Shown here: in pieces, positions 45,781 through 57,840 of the stretch | Numbering within the stretch: position 1 is the first letter of the stretch | Layout of the letters: each line of letters opens with the position of its first letter | Assembly: GCA_023213395.1 (NCBI GenBank) | Contig: CM041465.1 | Coordinates: forward strand, 15,686,001-15,750,000 | Direction of reading: 5' to 3' | DNA length: 64,000 nucleotides | From: Cycas panzhihuaensis | Taxonomy: Eukaryota > Cycadophyta | The notes under the pieces: generated by a model | Told to the model about the DNA's origin: nothing | The model's input: only the letters and a program-made list of their open reading frames with translations | The model's database searches: none | Program-made: the position numbers and the translations under genes

Positions 45781-46009
45781 TCTGGGGATGCTCTTCCATG
45801 TCTATATTTATTTGCTATATCCTTAATTATTCGCTCTGCACTACCCTGCCATCTTAATTCAACCAATATATTGGTGTTTGATTAATTACTCTATTTTTAT
45901 ATTCTATATTAGAATATTCATTAGGAAACTTACCATCCTTTTATGCTAATTCAATTTGGTTGCAACTTAACTCTATTTTGAATTTAGAGGTGCTTGAAAT
46001 CTCTAACTT

Positions 46010-46500
46010 CTAAGAAAAATCCTTACAAAATCTTTCACTAAGTGAATCCCATTCTATTAATTTCATTTTCTTGTACTGGTTGTACCATAAAGTTGAAATT
46101 CCTTCAAGAATCTGGGCCCATCTTTGTACCCTTTCACTTTTTAGAATTTGCTTCTTTTTCGAAATTTGTTCACATTTTCTTATATGGATCATGGGATCAT
46201 TATTATTCCAAAATATGGGTAACTTATTATCTAGTTTTGAAATCTCAATGAAAAATTTTAACACAATTAATTCCATGATTTAAATTTTCTATTATAAATC
46301 AAAAACCATGTCGCAACTTGACTTTTAAGTGATAATGAAAACAAGTAACAAAAATCTTTATGCTGATTATTATTTGCTAATAATTGATTACAATATTTTA
46401 TATGGTTATTTACCTGATTTGCTTGACCCTATAACTTGTTCTCTTTTTTGAAATTTTCTTCAATACTTGTGTTCTTTGCTACTTCATATTTTGTTAAGTC
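46010..46500 (-). pseudogene. Gag-like segment between protease and RT of Gypsy-2B
   Basis: The open frame 46276-46010 reads NKLPIFWNNNDPMIHIRKCE and RWAQILEGISTLWYNQYKKM, then LIEWDSLSERFCKDFS, a pattern like the gypsy gag capsid core. The neighbouring frame near 46400-46260 gives a similar KSQVATWFL and KSWN-LC-NFSLRFQ. The first gag of this element lies at 47770-48938, so this one is out of place. It may be a duplicated gag module, a remnant of another element or an over-interpretation. Confidence 0.35.
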
Positions 46501-46849
46501 ATCTTATTATAAAGAATCCATACATGCTTCCAACTTGTAACATGGAGCAGATTTAGTGTCTCCCCAAGTATTCTGCAACCAATTCATCATATACGTTGAT
46601 GATGCATTACTTGGTATGTTTGTTTGAAGTTGATAGACTGCTTTCTAGCATGGGCTTATAGTGGGTTCTCACCTGATAGTTGTAGATGATGCTTGCTCCT
46701 CATAAGCTATCTTTTTAATTTGAGAGCCATCCAAACATAATGGCAAAGTCACAACTTTATTTCTTGCTTGTAATATGAGTGTGAATTCTCCCTAGACTTG
46801 GATAGCTTTTGTGGCTAGTAACCATAGTCAACTCAGCAATATTAGATAC

Positions 46850-47190
46850 ATTCTTCTTTCATTTTTTATTTGCAAAAAATACAAAATCTAATAGAATATT
46901 TATTCCTGCAACTGTGGTCAGAACATTTATTAATATTCCCATTAGTCTTACCTATTACTAGTTGGCCAATAAAATTAAATAATTGGGGGTTACCATTTCT
47001 AGCCTTCCCAATTCAATCTAAGAAGACTTAGGGAGCACATTAACTCCTAATCCTCTATCCATGATCATTTTATAGAGCATTGTGCTAAAAATAATCATTG
47101 GCACTCTTAGATTGGCCCCTTTTTCTTTAATAACTATCATAATAGGTTTTTCTATCTAATCTAAAATTAATTACTAAAAATAGCAAGTGT
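46850..47190 (-). pseudogene. Gypsy-2B protease
   Basis: YKMIMDRGLGVNVLPKSS near 47060 corresponds to the plant gypsy retropepsin IDGGSGVNVLP motif, with both Gly/Ser positions altered. It is followed by IELGRLEMV, MGILINVLTTVAGINILLDF near 46900. Inactive by sequence. Confidence 0.7.
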
Positions 47191-47769
47191 CCCATCATTT
47201 GAATATTGCCACAATAGGAATTAAGACTTCTAATTCAATCAGTAAATCCTTAACCATTTAAAGTCTTGACCATGGATTCATACCTTCTTTTGGCTAACTT
47301 TTTGCAAGTGATGTCTGTCACTTGTATGTTTGTCCTTTAAATTATCCCCCCTGATAAGCTTCTTCTTGACGCACTTCGCCCATTGCATCCTATAAAATTT
47401 TGATGGCTTCTTGGAGTCTCTATTTTTCTATTGTTAAATCTAGAAAAGTATCTTGGATGGGGGTGGAAGTTATCTTCCCACTTTGCATTTGCAATTGGAG
47501 GGGTACTTCTTTGTCTGGAACGATCGTGGCTAAGTTCACATTTTGTATATTATTCTTCAGATAATTTATCCATTCATGATCAATTAGTTTGTATTCTTCA
47601 TAGATAAATTCTTTTCCTTTTTTTTCTAATGGGCAATTTGATCTTAAAATAGCCCCATCTTTGGCATAGGAAATAATGAACTGGCTTTATCTTCCCTTTA
47701 TATTGCCTTCCTATTTTCTCTAGCTTTTGCAAGAATACATTGTGAACATCATTCTTAGGGCAAGAAAAA

Positions 47770-48938
47770 CATTACTATATATTATGGTTTATTTTCCTAT
47801 AATATTCACATCATGCTAATGCTTTATTGTGTTTGTTCTTTAGATGCCCTTGTTGATTACATGGTGGTGGACACCATATATTTTCCCATGATTTTTCCAG
47901 ATGTAGCTTGGTTAATTCTAAACATAAATTCTCCATTTCTTGGTTCTGGTATATATTATATGGTGTTGTCATTAGTGGTTGTTGTTTTAATTCCTCCACT
48001 TCTTTTATCAGTGGTTCAATCTCTAAATTTACTCCTATTTGATGATGTGTTCCCGATGTTAGATGAGAAAGAATTAGACCCATTTGCCTTATCTACTAAT
48101 TGGCCCATTGAGAGTATGTAATCTTCATTTGGTTTTTAAACTTTAAAGCTAACTCACATACTTGCTCATAATTATTCATTAGGTGCAGTAGAACTTTATC
48201 TCTCAATTGTGGAATTAGTCCTTGAATAAAATATTTCACTGCCAACATTAGACTAATTGCCATTATTGGGTATATTTTACTTATTATTATCCACATCTTC
48301 CCATCAAAATAATTTACAGATTCTCTGGGGTATTGCTTTGTCTCTTCTAAGGCTTAGAAAATAGCCATAGGGTCCCTCAATTTTTGGAATTAATCCAAAA
48401 ATTGGTCTTGTAATCTATCCCATCATAGATTTTATGTTGCAATATATTGGAACCATACAACTATCGCTCCCCATAAGGTGGAAAGGAACCAGGCTTTTAT
48501 CTCCTCTAGATCCATAACTTTTTTTATCTTTAGCATATTTTTGAATAAGGCTAAATGGCCTCTGGGTTTTCTTGATCCATTAAATTATATGCTTTAAAAT
48601 GTAAAATCATTTTATATGATTATGTAGGGTCCTGCTGATCCTACTCCACTTGCTTGGCCCATTTCTTGTAGTAGTGGATTATCGCTTCCTCCTGCATTAG
48701 TAAACAATGACTAATTTGACGATGATCCTCCGCCTCCTAAATTCCCTCCTAGTGGTGTGCTTCCACCACCTACACTTCTTCCTGAGCTTGCCATCACTAT
48801 TTTGAACAATGGATTCAAAATGTAGCTTAGAGGAGTCCTGACTTCTACCAAATGATGGTTCCACTCTCTATCTATTATATTGTATAATTCATGTTTGATC
48901 AAACTATTTCTTCTTTCTTTTGTCAGTGAATCTTCCAT
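47770..48938 (-). pseudogene. Gypsy-2B gag
   Basis: From 48938: a Gly/Ser-rich N-terminal segment (SGRSVGGGSTPLGGNLGGGG), then FNGSRKPRGHLALFKNML near 48540, AWFLSTLWGAIVVWFQYIA near 48460, SLMLAVKYFIQGLIPQLRDK near 48220, and NYEQVCELALKFKNQMK near 48150. A zinc-knuckle-like CNQQGHLKNKH lies near 47840 with the last Cys replaced. The frame is interrupted repeatedly. Confidence 0.72.
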
Positions 48939-49327
48939 AAATTCTTTATCATTCTCCCTCTTCTAAGCTTCTCTTTCAATGGGATCCTCTTCTAATGCAT
49001 ACCCTTAGCTACTTTTTACTTTAATTATCTTTTCTTTGATAGACTCTTCTGGTGTTTTTGCCTCTATTTGATTTTCCTCCTTACTCGATTTCCTTCCTAC
49101 AATCGAGTTGGAAAGTGGTCACCTCTTTACTTGCTTCCTTGGCGTAATTATAAATCTCAACTTTCTTACTTCAGCCTGGTGTCTATCATTCTCTCAATGC
49201 TCTCTGTGTTCTTTTTGTGATTCCTTTTCTCCCCTGGGTGGAATGGAAGAGGACCCATTATTTACTTGGCTCTATCCATTCTAATATCTCTAAGTCATTC
49301 AAATTTTATTAGGCAACATAACCAATG
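48939..49327 (-). other. Gypsy-2B 5' leader
   Basis: No gene. Next to the LTR end the minus strand reads TTGGTTATGTTGCC, a weak primer-site candidate that I cannot assign to a tRNA. Confidence 0.45.
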
Positions 49328-49933
49328 TGTGTCGTGCACTTATTTAATTACATCATCAGAATTATGCAAGCACAAGGGACTACTAGTATGATGAAAAACA
49401 TAATATCATTAAGATAAGGAACTACACCTGGTCCTCTCACAACTAGACATAGACTCAATAGTATACAAAAAGTTAATAGCTAGATTAGGCTTACACCATA
49501 GATTATAATCATAACCCTATGAGTATCTCTTCTACCTACTTGCTACCATTACATACATACTTCTATCCTTTTCTTTTTGTCTTTATAAATATAAATTTTA
49601 ATGGTCTTAACTGTGATAAGTTACAACTAACACAATAGTTAAATTACATAACATAATTATGTCATAACTATAATTTTTGATTAGGTTGTACTTGTGGCAG
49701 TTGCAATCAGTTCACACTTCTTATCCCAAACTATGATATGCTCACAATCTTGTCCTGAACCATGATCTACTTACAATCTTGACCCGAGCCACGATCTACT
49801 TGTAATGTTGACTTGAATTATAATATATTCGTGATCTTAACTAGAACCATGATTTGCTCATGATGTTAACCTAAATTACGATATATTCAAATTGTTGACC
49901 TAAACCATGATCTTCTTATGATGTCAGCCTGAA
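49328..49933 (-). repeat. Gypsy-2B 5' LTR, truncated
   Basis: Starts TGTGTCGTGCAC as the 3' LTR does, and the flank below differs from 13252 and 24195. It contains about seven minisatellite units (49720-49933). It is cut at 49933 by Gypsy-3, with CTGAA as the last five bases. Confidence 0.82.
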
Positions 49934-50964
49934 TGACTAATCCAAGAGGATTTACCATATGTCTACAGGAGGCAGAAAATTCTAGTCATTGGCACAAATG
50001 AAAGAAATAGGGCCAAATGGTGTCAAACTAATATGAAATTTTATGGAAAGGAAGAAGACACATCCCACTATATGTGTACAAAAGGTGGGGTTTAAAAAAT
50101 ATCATTTAATTAAATGGTAAGCCTTGTTTTGTACAAAATAGCTCATAGAGCCAACTAAAAAACAACAAATACATACTATTGTTAAATTAATGAAAATAGA
50201 GATAAATGATATCTAATGAGATAAAATTTTGAGGAAGTAATGGGTACATATTAGCCCTATTTACCAAGCCATAAATTTTCATAATTACATGAATGCCACT
50301 TGGACAACATGCATTCTAGTTGTTAGTAGTTGCAATTATATCATTTCCACTTGTTAAATATGCATTTTGGGTTTCTTTCTATAAATTGAGCCCTCTTGAG
50401 CTCATTTATGTTGTTGGAGACTTGGTTCTTAGGAGTACCATTGAGGAAGCACTTGGAGGCTTTTTAGAAACCATAGAGGAGGCAATTCGACACTTCAAGC
50501 ATCTATTGTGGAGAGTGGGAGCTTCATTGAAGGAGTCTTAGGAAGTTGCATGCCCCTTTGTGGTATAATTATATCATTTATTCCTTGTAACTTTTCCATT
50601 TTTTGCTAGTTATTTTCTCCACCATTAAATAGAGGTTTTTCTAGTTTAATAAAAGTATTACTCTTCTTACCTTAGAGCAATGGCAAGTATGAATGATTTG
50701 GTATATAATTTCCTTTTATAGGCTCATTCTTATATTGATGTTATTAGGAAATTTTCATTAACATCCTAGGATCTCAAGGAGAAAGGTTGGTAATTGAGTT
50801 CTTCACCAATTATGCTTTACTTTGGGATCTTATTTTTGGTATTAGAGGATGTGATCTTTGTTGTAGGTACTTGAATGGTACAAACAAGGAAATGATACTA
50901 CGAGAAAGGAGAATCTTTTCTTGTGTTGTGATCACCAGGAAGACTAAGAAAGAATCCAAGCACC
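49934..50964 (+). repeat. Gypsy-3 5' LTR and leader
   Basis: AT-rich, with no supported gene. The LTR start is taken as TG at 49934. The LTR end and primer site are not resolved; TTGGTAATTGAG at about 50786 is a poor candidate. An AATAAAAG motif at about 50650 may be the poly(A) signal. Confidence 0.55.
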
Positions 50965-51975
50965 ATGGTTAAAAAAGAAGATGGAGAAATCATATTTGAG
51001 AAGCTTGAGAAGAATGTAGAAGTCTTAATACAAATGATGACCCAACTTCTACCTCTAGTCAAGGGCAAAGGCAAAGAGAAGGAAGTTGAAAAAGGATCTA
51101 TGTATGACCACAACCATGAAGAGGAAGAGGAGGATACCTTAAAGCACTCATTTGAAGAAAGTAAGGGTACTTCATCTCATCAACCCTTAAAGGTGGAGTC
51201 CAAGTTGGACATTCCAACTTATGATGGGGAGGTAAATACTAAAAAGTTAGACCATTGGTTGGATCAACTTAAAACCTACTTCACAATTTATGCTTATAGT
51301 AATACTCAGAAGCTTTCATTTGCTAGGTTCAATTTGTGCAAACATGCATTGACATGGTGGAATGTATATTTAAAGACTCATGATATATCTTCTTTTTCTT
51401 GGATGGATTTTAAGAAAGTAATAAAGAAGCAATACCTTCCCATAGGTCATGAGGAAGACCAATGGGTCACTTAGTAATATTTATGCCAAGGGAGAAGTGT
51501 ATGTGTCCAAGACTATACTTTTTTATTTTTCAAGCATGGAATGTTACTTGGTATTAATATGGATGAACATAGAATTCTTATGAAATTCATTGGAGGATTA
51601 CATGAATACATAAGGAAGGAACTAAGGCTTTTTAAGGTTCAATCCATTGGAGAAGCAAGTAAAATGGCTATTGCAATAGAAAGTAAAAACAAGAAACCTA
51701 TATTCATGTCTAAAGATTCTACTTTTACTTCTAATAAGTATGAAAAGAATCCTAAATTACACTCATTTAAAAGGCAAGAAGGAAAGAAGGAAAGAACTAA
51801 TTTCGTTAAAAGTTCTAACTATTATAAGCATTGTGATATTAGTGGTCAGTTTGTAGCAAGGTGTTGGAAGTTGCATCCAAAGCTAAAGCTAAAGCATATC
51901 AAGGATATAGAATCAAGAAAGAAGGAAAAAGGGAAAGAATTACTTTTTGAGGTGGAGCTTCAAAGTGAAGGATAA
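50965..51975 (+). pseudogene. Gypsy-3 gag
   Basis: The ATG at 50965 has a good context (ACCATGG). Residues 1-90 are charged, with a Glu-rich stretch (EEEEED) and predicted helix. The capsid-like part follows: LDIPTYDGEVNTKKLDHWLD, FARFNLCKHALTWWNVYL, SWMDFKKVIKKQYLP. A stop occurs at 51474. The second half (51541-51975) has MDEHRILMKFIGGLHEYIRK and a damaged zinc knuckle HCDISGQFVARCWKLHP, in which the first Cys and the His are lost. It ends near 51975, then protease follows in the same region. Confidence 0.85.
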
Positions 51976-52557
51976 GAAGAGAAGGTTACTCTACTTACAA
52001 ATTATAGAGATGATGCTACAAGGGAGGAATTATTTCACTTGAAGCTTCGAGTAGGAAATAATGTTATTGGTGCCATTATATATTTAGGGAGCCAAAAGAA
52101 TTTGATCTCAAAAAATTTGGTAAAGAGCCTTAGGTTGGTAACTACTCCTAACTCTCACCCATATCCTCTTGGTTGGATCCATAAAGATGTGGAAATACAA
52201 ATATCAAAGCAATGTACACTTAAATTTTCTATCACTAATACTTTTATTGATGAAGTGATATGTGATGTGGTACCATTAGATATATGCCATGTTATACTTG
52301 GGAGTCCCTACTTGTGGGATAAAGATGCACTCTTTTATCGAAGGGAGAGAAAGTATCGGTTGATGAAGGATAAGAAGGGATTTATCATAAAGGCTATAAA
52401 GAAGCACTTGGATAAGATGACATTAATTTTAGCCACTTAAGCAAAAAGGATGATCAATGCATGTGGAAAATTTATTATCTTAATGATAAGGAGAAAAGAA
52501 GAGCTAAGAGATGAAGGAGGTCATTCTATTTACACTCTTCTTGTATCACCAAAATAA
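51976..52557 (+). pseudogene. Gypsy-3 protease
   Basis: Open at 52039-52440. IIYLGSQKNLISKNLVKSL stands where the retropepsin site is expected (V-D-x-GS), but the catalytic Asp position is Tyr. The C-terminal flap side VVPLDICHVILGSPYLWDKD and RKYRLMKDKKGF are well kept. As read, it could not cleave. Confidence 0.85.
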
Positions 52558-53440
52558 ATGCAACAAATTAAGGAGTTGAAGATAAGGTATGACATTCTAT
52601 TTCAACATGTTGATGGTCTACCACCAAAGAGAAAAATAGACCATGAAATCACTCTTATAGGAGATGTACCATTGCCTAATGTTGCTTTGTATAGGCACTC
52701 CATTGTAGAGAATAATAAGATAAAGAGGCAAGTTGAGGAGTTAGTTGATTAAGGGGTTATAAGACCTTCATGTTCACCTTATGGGTCACCATTTGTCTTG
52801 GTGCCTAAGAAGGATGGAGGATGGAGAATGTGTTTAGACTTTCATGCTTTGAATAAAATCACAATTAAAAATCACTACCCCTTGCCTCACATAGATGATT
52901 TACTTGATCAAATTCAACATGCTTGTTATTTTACTAAGTTGGATTTGAAAAGTAGTTATCATCAAGTTAGGGTCAAAGAGGAGGACACATGGAAGACAGC
53001 CTTCAAAACAAAGAAAGGACTCTTTGAATGGATGGTTATGCCTTTCAGATTGTGTAATTCTCCTACAATATTCATGAGGCTAATGAATGAAGTGTTAAGG
53101 CCTTACTTAGATAATTTTTTTATTGTTTATCTTGATGACATTTTAATTTTTAGCAACACATAGGAGGAACATTTACAACACATAGAAGAAGTTTTGAAGA
53201 CTTTGGCTAAGCATCATTTGAAGCTTAATATGAAGAAGTGTGAATTTAACAAGGAGAACTTGGTCTTCTTGGGCTTTGTGGTTGGAGGAGGAAAGTTGAG
53301 CATCGATCTACTCAAGACTCAATCCATCCTCAAATGACCTAGGCCAACAAACACTACAGAGGTGAGACATTTTTTAGGAGTTTGTCAATAGTTGAGAAAG
53401 TTTATTCTTCATTTCTTATAGGTTGTAACACCTCTATATG
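52558..53440 (+). pseudogene. Gypsy-3 reverse transcriptase
   Basis: HVDGLPPKRKIDHEITLIGD near 52600, then a stop after ELVD (52752). Next come GVIRPSCSPYGSPFVLVPKK, WRMCLDFHALNKITIKNHYP, FTKLDLKSSYHQVRVKEED, KTAFKTKKGLFEWMVMPFRL, and the catalytic FIVYLDDILIFSNT with YLDD intact at 53128-53139. After a stop at 53161 the thumb reads HHLKLNMKKCEFNKENLVFL and a tether with two more stops. It is the best-preserved gypsy RT in the window, and only a few nonsense changes break it. Confidence 0.9.
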
Positions 53441-53980
53441 GATTGACAAAAGTTAGTAAAAAGTTTACTTGGGATTCCAAGGAGGAAGAAGCTTTTCTTC
53501 TTTTAAAGAAGAAAATTTATGAAGCACTAGTTTTGGCAATGCCAAATTTGCAAAGGCCTTTTGAAGTAGAAGCTGATGCAAGTAGAAATATGATGGAAAC
53601 TATCCTTATTCAAGATGGAAAGCCTATTGCTTACTATTTAGAAGACTTCACCTCTCAAGTGAAAAACTACCCAACATATGATCAGGAAATATGTGCACTA
53701 CATCAAGCATGCAAACATTGGAGGTCCTACTTGCTTGGAAAAGAGGTTGTAGTTCATACTGATCATAAGCCTCTTCAATCTTTGCAAACCCAAAGTAAAT
53801 TACAACAAGTAAGACACATGAAGTAGATGAGTTATTTACAACAAATAAATATTGTAATTAAGTATAAAAAGGGATCTACTAAAAAAATTACTGATATATT
53901 ATCTAGACCACCTTGTTCCACTTCTTCTTCTTCTATTTTTGTTTATAGTTCTCTTATGAGTTTGTAGGTGGAGCCAACGC
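53441..53980 (+). pseudogene. Gypsy-3 RNase H
   Basis: KFTWDSKEEEAFLLLKKKIY, then FEVEADASRNMMETILIQDG (first Asp), IAYYLEDFTSQVKNYPTYDQ, EICALHQACKHWRSYLLGKE (Glu), VVHTDHKPLQSLQ (Asp) and KKGSTKKITDILSRPP (last Asp). Open from 53443 to 53826, then a stop where Trp is usual (MK-MSYLQQ). All four catalytic positions are present. Confidence 0.9.
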
Positions 53981-54149
53981 ATCATGAAGAGTATAAAGAC
54001 TTGTACCATGAAGATGAAGCCTTAAAGGAAGAATTGGAGAACCTAGTGAAAGGAAGACCTTCCTAGCTTGCTTGGAATGATGGTCTACTTTGCAAAGGGG
54101 AGTAGCTCTATGTTCCATCAAAAGGAGACAAGATCAAGTGGCTTAGAGA
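53981..54149 (+). pseudogene. Gypsy-3 integrase N-terminal stub
   Basis: EDLYHEDEALKEELENLVKG-like linker, then DGLLCKGE and LYVPSKGDKIKWLRD, the first strand of the integrase N-terminal region, which then stops at 54149. The zinc finger and core are missing. Confidence 0.75.
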
Positions 54150-54805
54150 TATAGAGAAGACAAGGTCCCAACAACCTAAAACTGCCACCAAGATCTAAAC
54201 TATTTTACAACTAGTTACATGAATCAAAATTAAAATTTAACATGTAATTTCTTAAACTAGAGATAATATAATAAAATGAATAAGAAAGCCAAGCATCATA
54301 TATACACCTAATATAATATGGTAAAACCCTAGCATTGTTCTAGAGAAATATCCACATAGGAAAGGTATTGATCTTTATTATCAAGAATGGAGAAATATAT
54401 GCAATATGTAGCAGAATACTTATAACAACAACAACCAGTCACCCAACTCCTCACAGTACATACAATACATCGAACACCATCAACATAATGGAAAAACACC
54501 CTAAATTAGGCTATATGATAGAGTCATACAAGGCACAAATCTCGACCATAGAATCTAGAGTATTTTGAGTGAATGACCCTAATTCTCTTTACAATTTAGT
54601 ATGTTTTTTAGTGCTAGCTTTTTGGGTCAGGGGCTATCACCCCCGAACCCCCTCTTTATGGGGGGCATTCCATACCCTCTGCATCCCCTTGGCTAAGGGG
54701 TCTCCCGGCCCCCTTGGAACCCCCCATAGAAGTTTGGGGGGGAAACTATGCTGCCAACCTATCAAAATTTTAGCCTCTAAAACATTATTGTCATATTATC
54801 TAATA
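54150..54805 (-). repeat. Copia-2c 3' LTR (656 bp)
   Basis: Aligns with 1813-2473. Both outer dinucleotides are mutated. The GC-rich stretch at 54635-54745 has C and G runs as in the other copies. Confidence 0.87.
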
Positions 54806-57088
54806 ATCTCTACCTTGGCAATAATTTACATGATACCTTTCCTAGACCATTTATCACCTTTTCTGCAAGTCAAGAGAAGTCAAATACCATTTAAACTTCT
54901 CTAATAGTACTAGTTTCATGAACATATTAATATAATTATGTTTTGTGTTAACTTTCTCAAGTGCCACTCCACCTACTTCCATGACTTGTCTAACAAAATA
55001 ATACTTAAGAGCAATATGCTTTACCTACTATGATAGGATAAATTCTTTACGAAGTAAATGATACTTTTTCTATTTCCTTCCAAGCTTAACTAATAGACCT
55101 TATAACCAGATTACTTCTTACAAGCATATGTTGCAACAACATATTCAGCTTCCATAGTCGATAATGCAATTATGCTCTATAATTTCGACATCTAACTAAC
55201 TGGACCATTTGAAAGAGTGAATACATAACCTAAAGTAGACCTTCTATTATCTAAATTCCCTGTAAAGTCTGAATCAACATATCCATAAACTTAATTACCT
55301 ATACCTCTATAGGTGATGCAATAGTCACTTATGCCTCTCAAATACCGAAGCACCCATTTTACTACTACCTAATGTTCCTTTCTTAGATTTATCATAAACC
55401 TACTAACTACATCGATTGCATGTGAAATGTTAGGTTTTGTATATAACATGGCATACATCAAACGTCCTACTACACTATCATAATCCACACGAGACATATA
55501 ATCCTTCTCTTCTTTATTACTATGGCTCATACTTGAAGAAAGCTTGAAATGGGAAGCCAGCATGATACTCACTAGTTTCATATTTGCCATACCAAACCTA
55601 GTTAGCACCTTCTCTACATATTTCTGCTAACCATAGCTTACTATTTTTCTTATCTCTATGTATCTTCATACCTAAGATTTATTTTGCAACTCCTAGATCC
55701 TTCATATCAAAAGTCCTAGCCAATTGAGCCTTTAACTTATTGATTTCTGCCATGCTCTTTCTTGCAACTAGCATGTCATCAACATACAATACCAAGATAA
55801 TAAATAAGCCATTGTCTAAGAATTTAAAGTAAACACAATGATCATACTCGCTTCTTCTGAAATTTTGGCTCTCTATGAAGGCATCAAACTTCCTATACTA
55901 TTGCCTGGGTGATTGCTTCAGGCCATACAATGATTTCCTAAGGTTGCAAATAAGTCTTTTTCTGCCATCCTATATAAACCCTTCTAGCTGGTCTATATAG
56001 ATCTCCTCATCTAAATCTCTATGTAGAAAAGTTGCTTTTACATCTAATTGATCCAACTCCAAATCAAGAGAAGCTACTAATGCTAACAGAACTCGAATTG
56101 AAACAAGTTTAACAACTAGTGAAAAGATCTCATGAAAATTAATATCTACTTTTTGTGCAAAGCCTTTAGGCATGAGTCTTACCTCATATTTATCAACCTT
56201 TCCATCAACATCTGTTTTCTTCTTAAAAACCCACCTGCAACCAACAGTCATCCTGCCATATGGAAGTTCTACCAAGTCCTATGAATTATTTTTCTTCAAA
56301 GTATCTATCTCTTCCTATATATCCCTCTTCTATTTCTCACTATGGGCATCATCTACTATTTCATGATAGCATGTAGGCTCACCATCATTAGAAACTAAAG
56401 CAATAGAAATGGAAGGGTTATACTTGTTAGGTGGATGACTAACTTATGCAGATATTCTAATAGTTGGTGGAGGAGTGTCCACATACTCAGAATCGCTTAT
56501 AGATTCATCTTCAGAAAGATCTTTCTGCTCTTCTATTTCCAAAGATGGCTAGGTTTCAAACTTGACCTGTTGATGTTCAACTTTTTACTCCTATTTTACT
56601 TTAACTTCTACATTGTCTAATTTTAGAAAGGGAGATTCATCAAATACAACATCTCCATTAATACTGATTTTGTGGGTAGTAGGATCCCACCACCTGTATC
56701 CCTTCACACCATCTCTATCACCGTAACCATCAAAGATACATCTCTTGGATTTTGGGTCTAACTTTGAACATTGACTTTATTAGTCAAGTCATAAGCATCA
56801 TAACCAAAAACTTTCAAATTTGAATAACCAAATAGATGTTTAGTCCATACCTCTTTAGGAATCTTATAATCTATTACAAGTGATGGTGACCTATTTACCA
56901 AATAACAAGTTGTTTGAACAACTTCTGCCCATAAGCCCTACTCCACTCCTGCATTACTTAGCATGCTTCTTGCTCTTTCTAAGAGTGTCCTATTCATGCA
57001 CTCAACTATTCCATTTTGCTATGGAGTATAGCTAGTGGTCTTATACCTTTCGATCTTAGCTTCTCTGCAATAGTTCTCAAACTCCAAG
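54806..57088 (-). pseudogene. Copia-2c RNase H, RT and integrase C-terminal part
   Basis: Downwards from 57088: YCREAKIERYKTTSYTP (core, near 57050), a C-terminal domain with ITDGDRDGVKGYRWWDP-like residues near 56700, VELPYGRMTVGCRWVFKKK near 56270, KGFAQKVDINFHEIFSLVVK, LDLELDQLDVKATFLHRDLD and EEIYIDQLEGFI near 55990, SLYGLKQSP near 55920, the catalytic YVDDML at 55775-55786, then the RNase H region to 54990 with several stops. Compared with Copia-2a, the stops are at different places. Confidence 0.87.
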
Positions 57089-57386
57089 CAAAAAGAGTGG
57101 ATCTATCCTTCATCTCCATACACTAAATACAAAGGCAAACATGGGAGCAAGAGAGATTTGAGAGAAAGAAAGTAGCTCTCATAAAATGGGGAGGTAAGAA
57201 TGAATCTCCTCCATTGAGATTTTACTTTTATATTGAGAGAGGGAGCATTAGAGTTAGGTGAAATGAAATTACACATAATGCACATAAAAGCACATTTCAC
57301 TTAAGTGATCTAATTTAAAGTTCACTTAAGACCCTTTTTAGAAATAATCAACTAATGTAATGACCTTGTGACATTAACCCTTTTCA
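57089..57386 (-). repeat. Copia-4 3' LTR (298 bp)
   Basis: Its lower end, AAAAGAGTGGATCTATCC, matches 63958 onward. The upper end TGAAAAGGGTTAATG (minus strand) follows the purine tract TAAGGGAGAGAT (57387-57398). A CAATATAAAAG motif near 57225 is the likely TATA region. Confidence 0.88.
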
Positions 57387-57840
57387 ATCTCTCCCTTAAT
57401 GGTAGAAGGTCATTTCATCTTATTTTATTCTATCCTATGAGGTCTTCACTTGAGCCTCTTACAAAGCAAACTACTATGACATTTTTGTGGGAAATCCTTA
57501 TGGAGAAGAAAACCCATAAATTTTCTAATCTACTAACTTGGCTCAGGTAGCTCTTTAAATAAAGCCATATAGCCAATCAATACAATGAATTTTGTAGCTA
57601 AAATCTACTGAGTCTCCATATACCATTTGGTCATCCCCCATGCCCTTTCAGGTTTTCACAAGTTCTGATTTTCTAAAATGATACAACCCTTATCTTTTTG
57701 TGCCCACAAGGGGTTTTCATGAATGGGATAGAGCAAAGACTTACTCTTGTCCTTCCGCGCCCACAAGGGACTTTTATGAATGAGACAGAATATGGTGGTC
57801 TTATTGTCATCTCCTTCAATTAGTCAGAGATAGAGGCCTT
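57387..57840 (-). other. Copia-4 polypurine tract and 3' untranslated region
   Basis: No gene. The same text (plain reverse complement) is found before the Copia-3 LTRs. Confidence 0.65.

Larger units (their letters stand above)
24196..49933 (-). mobile_element. Gypsy-2 copy B, with nested insertions
   Basis: Minus-strand gypsy: 5' LTR 49328-49933 (cut by Gypsy-3), leader, gag, protease, RT, RNase H, integrase, an extra 3' ORF, and the 3' LTR. The 3' LTR is split into 24196-24632 and 40257-40814 by Copia-2b. Without the insertion it spans about 10 kb. It is heavily decayed. The lower LTR end is fixed by comparison with 13253 and 49328. Confidence 0.82.
49934..54149 (+). mobile_element. Gypsy-3: gypsy element, 3' end lost
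   Basis: Plus-strand element starting TGACTAATCCAAGAGG inside the Gypsy-2 LTR. The order is LTR/leader, gag, protease, RT, RNase H, start of integrase. At 54150 it changes into the Copia-2c LTR, and neither the integrase core nor the 3' LTR is seen further right in this window. The order of domains and motifs is standard Ty3/gypsy. Confidence 0.85.
54150..57088 (-). mobile_element. Copia-2c: 3' part of a Tnt1-like copia
   Basis: Minus-strand element: 3' LTR (54150-54805), polypurine tract, RNase H, RT, linker, integrase C-terminal domain, cut inside the integrase core at 57088 by Copia-4. Same family as Copia-2a, with which it aligns along its whole length. Confidence 0.9.

Noticed and set aside
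50320-50541. 73-codon frame in the Gypsy-3 LTR/leader
   Set aside because: It precedes gag, has no domain, and lies where an untranslated region is expected.
54569-54904. 111-codon plus-strand frame over the Copia-2c LTR
   Set aside because: Antisense to the LTR and spanning its polypurine tract. Chance frame.
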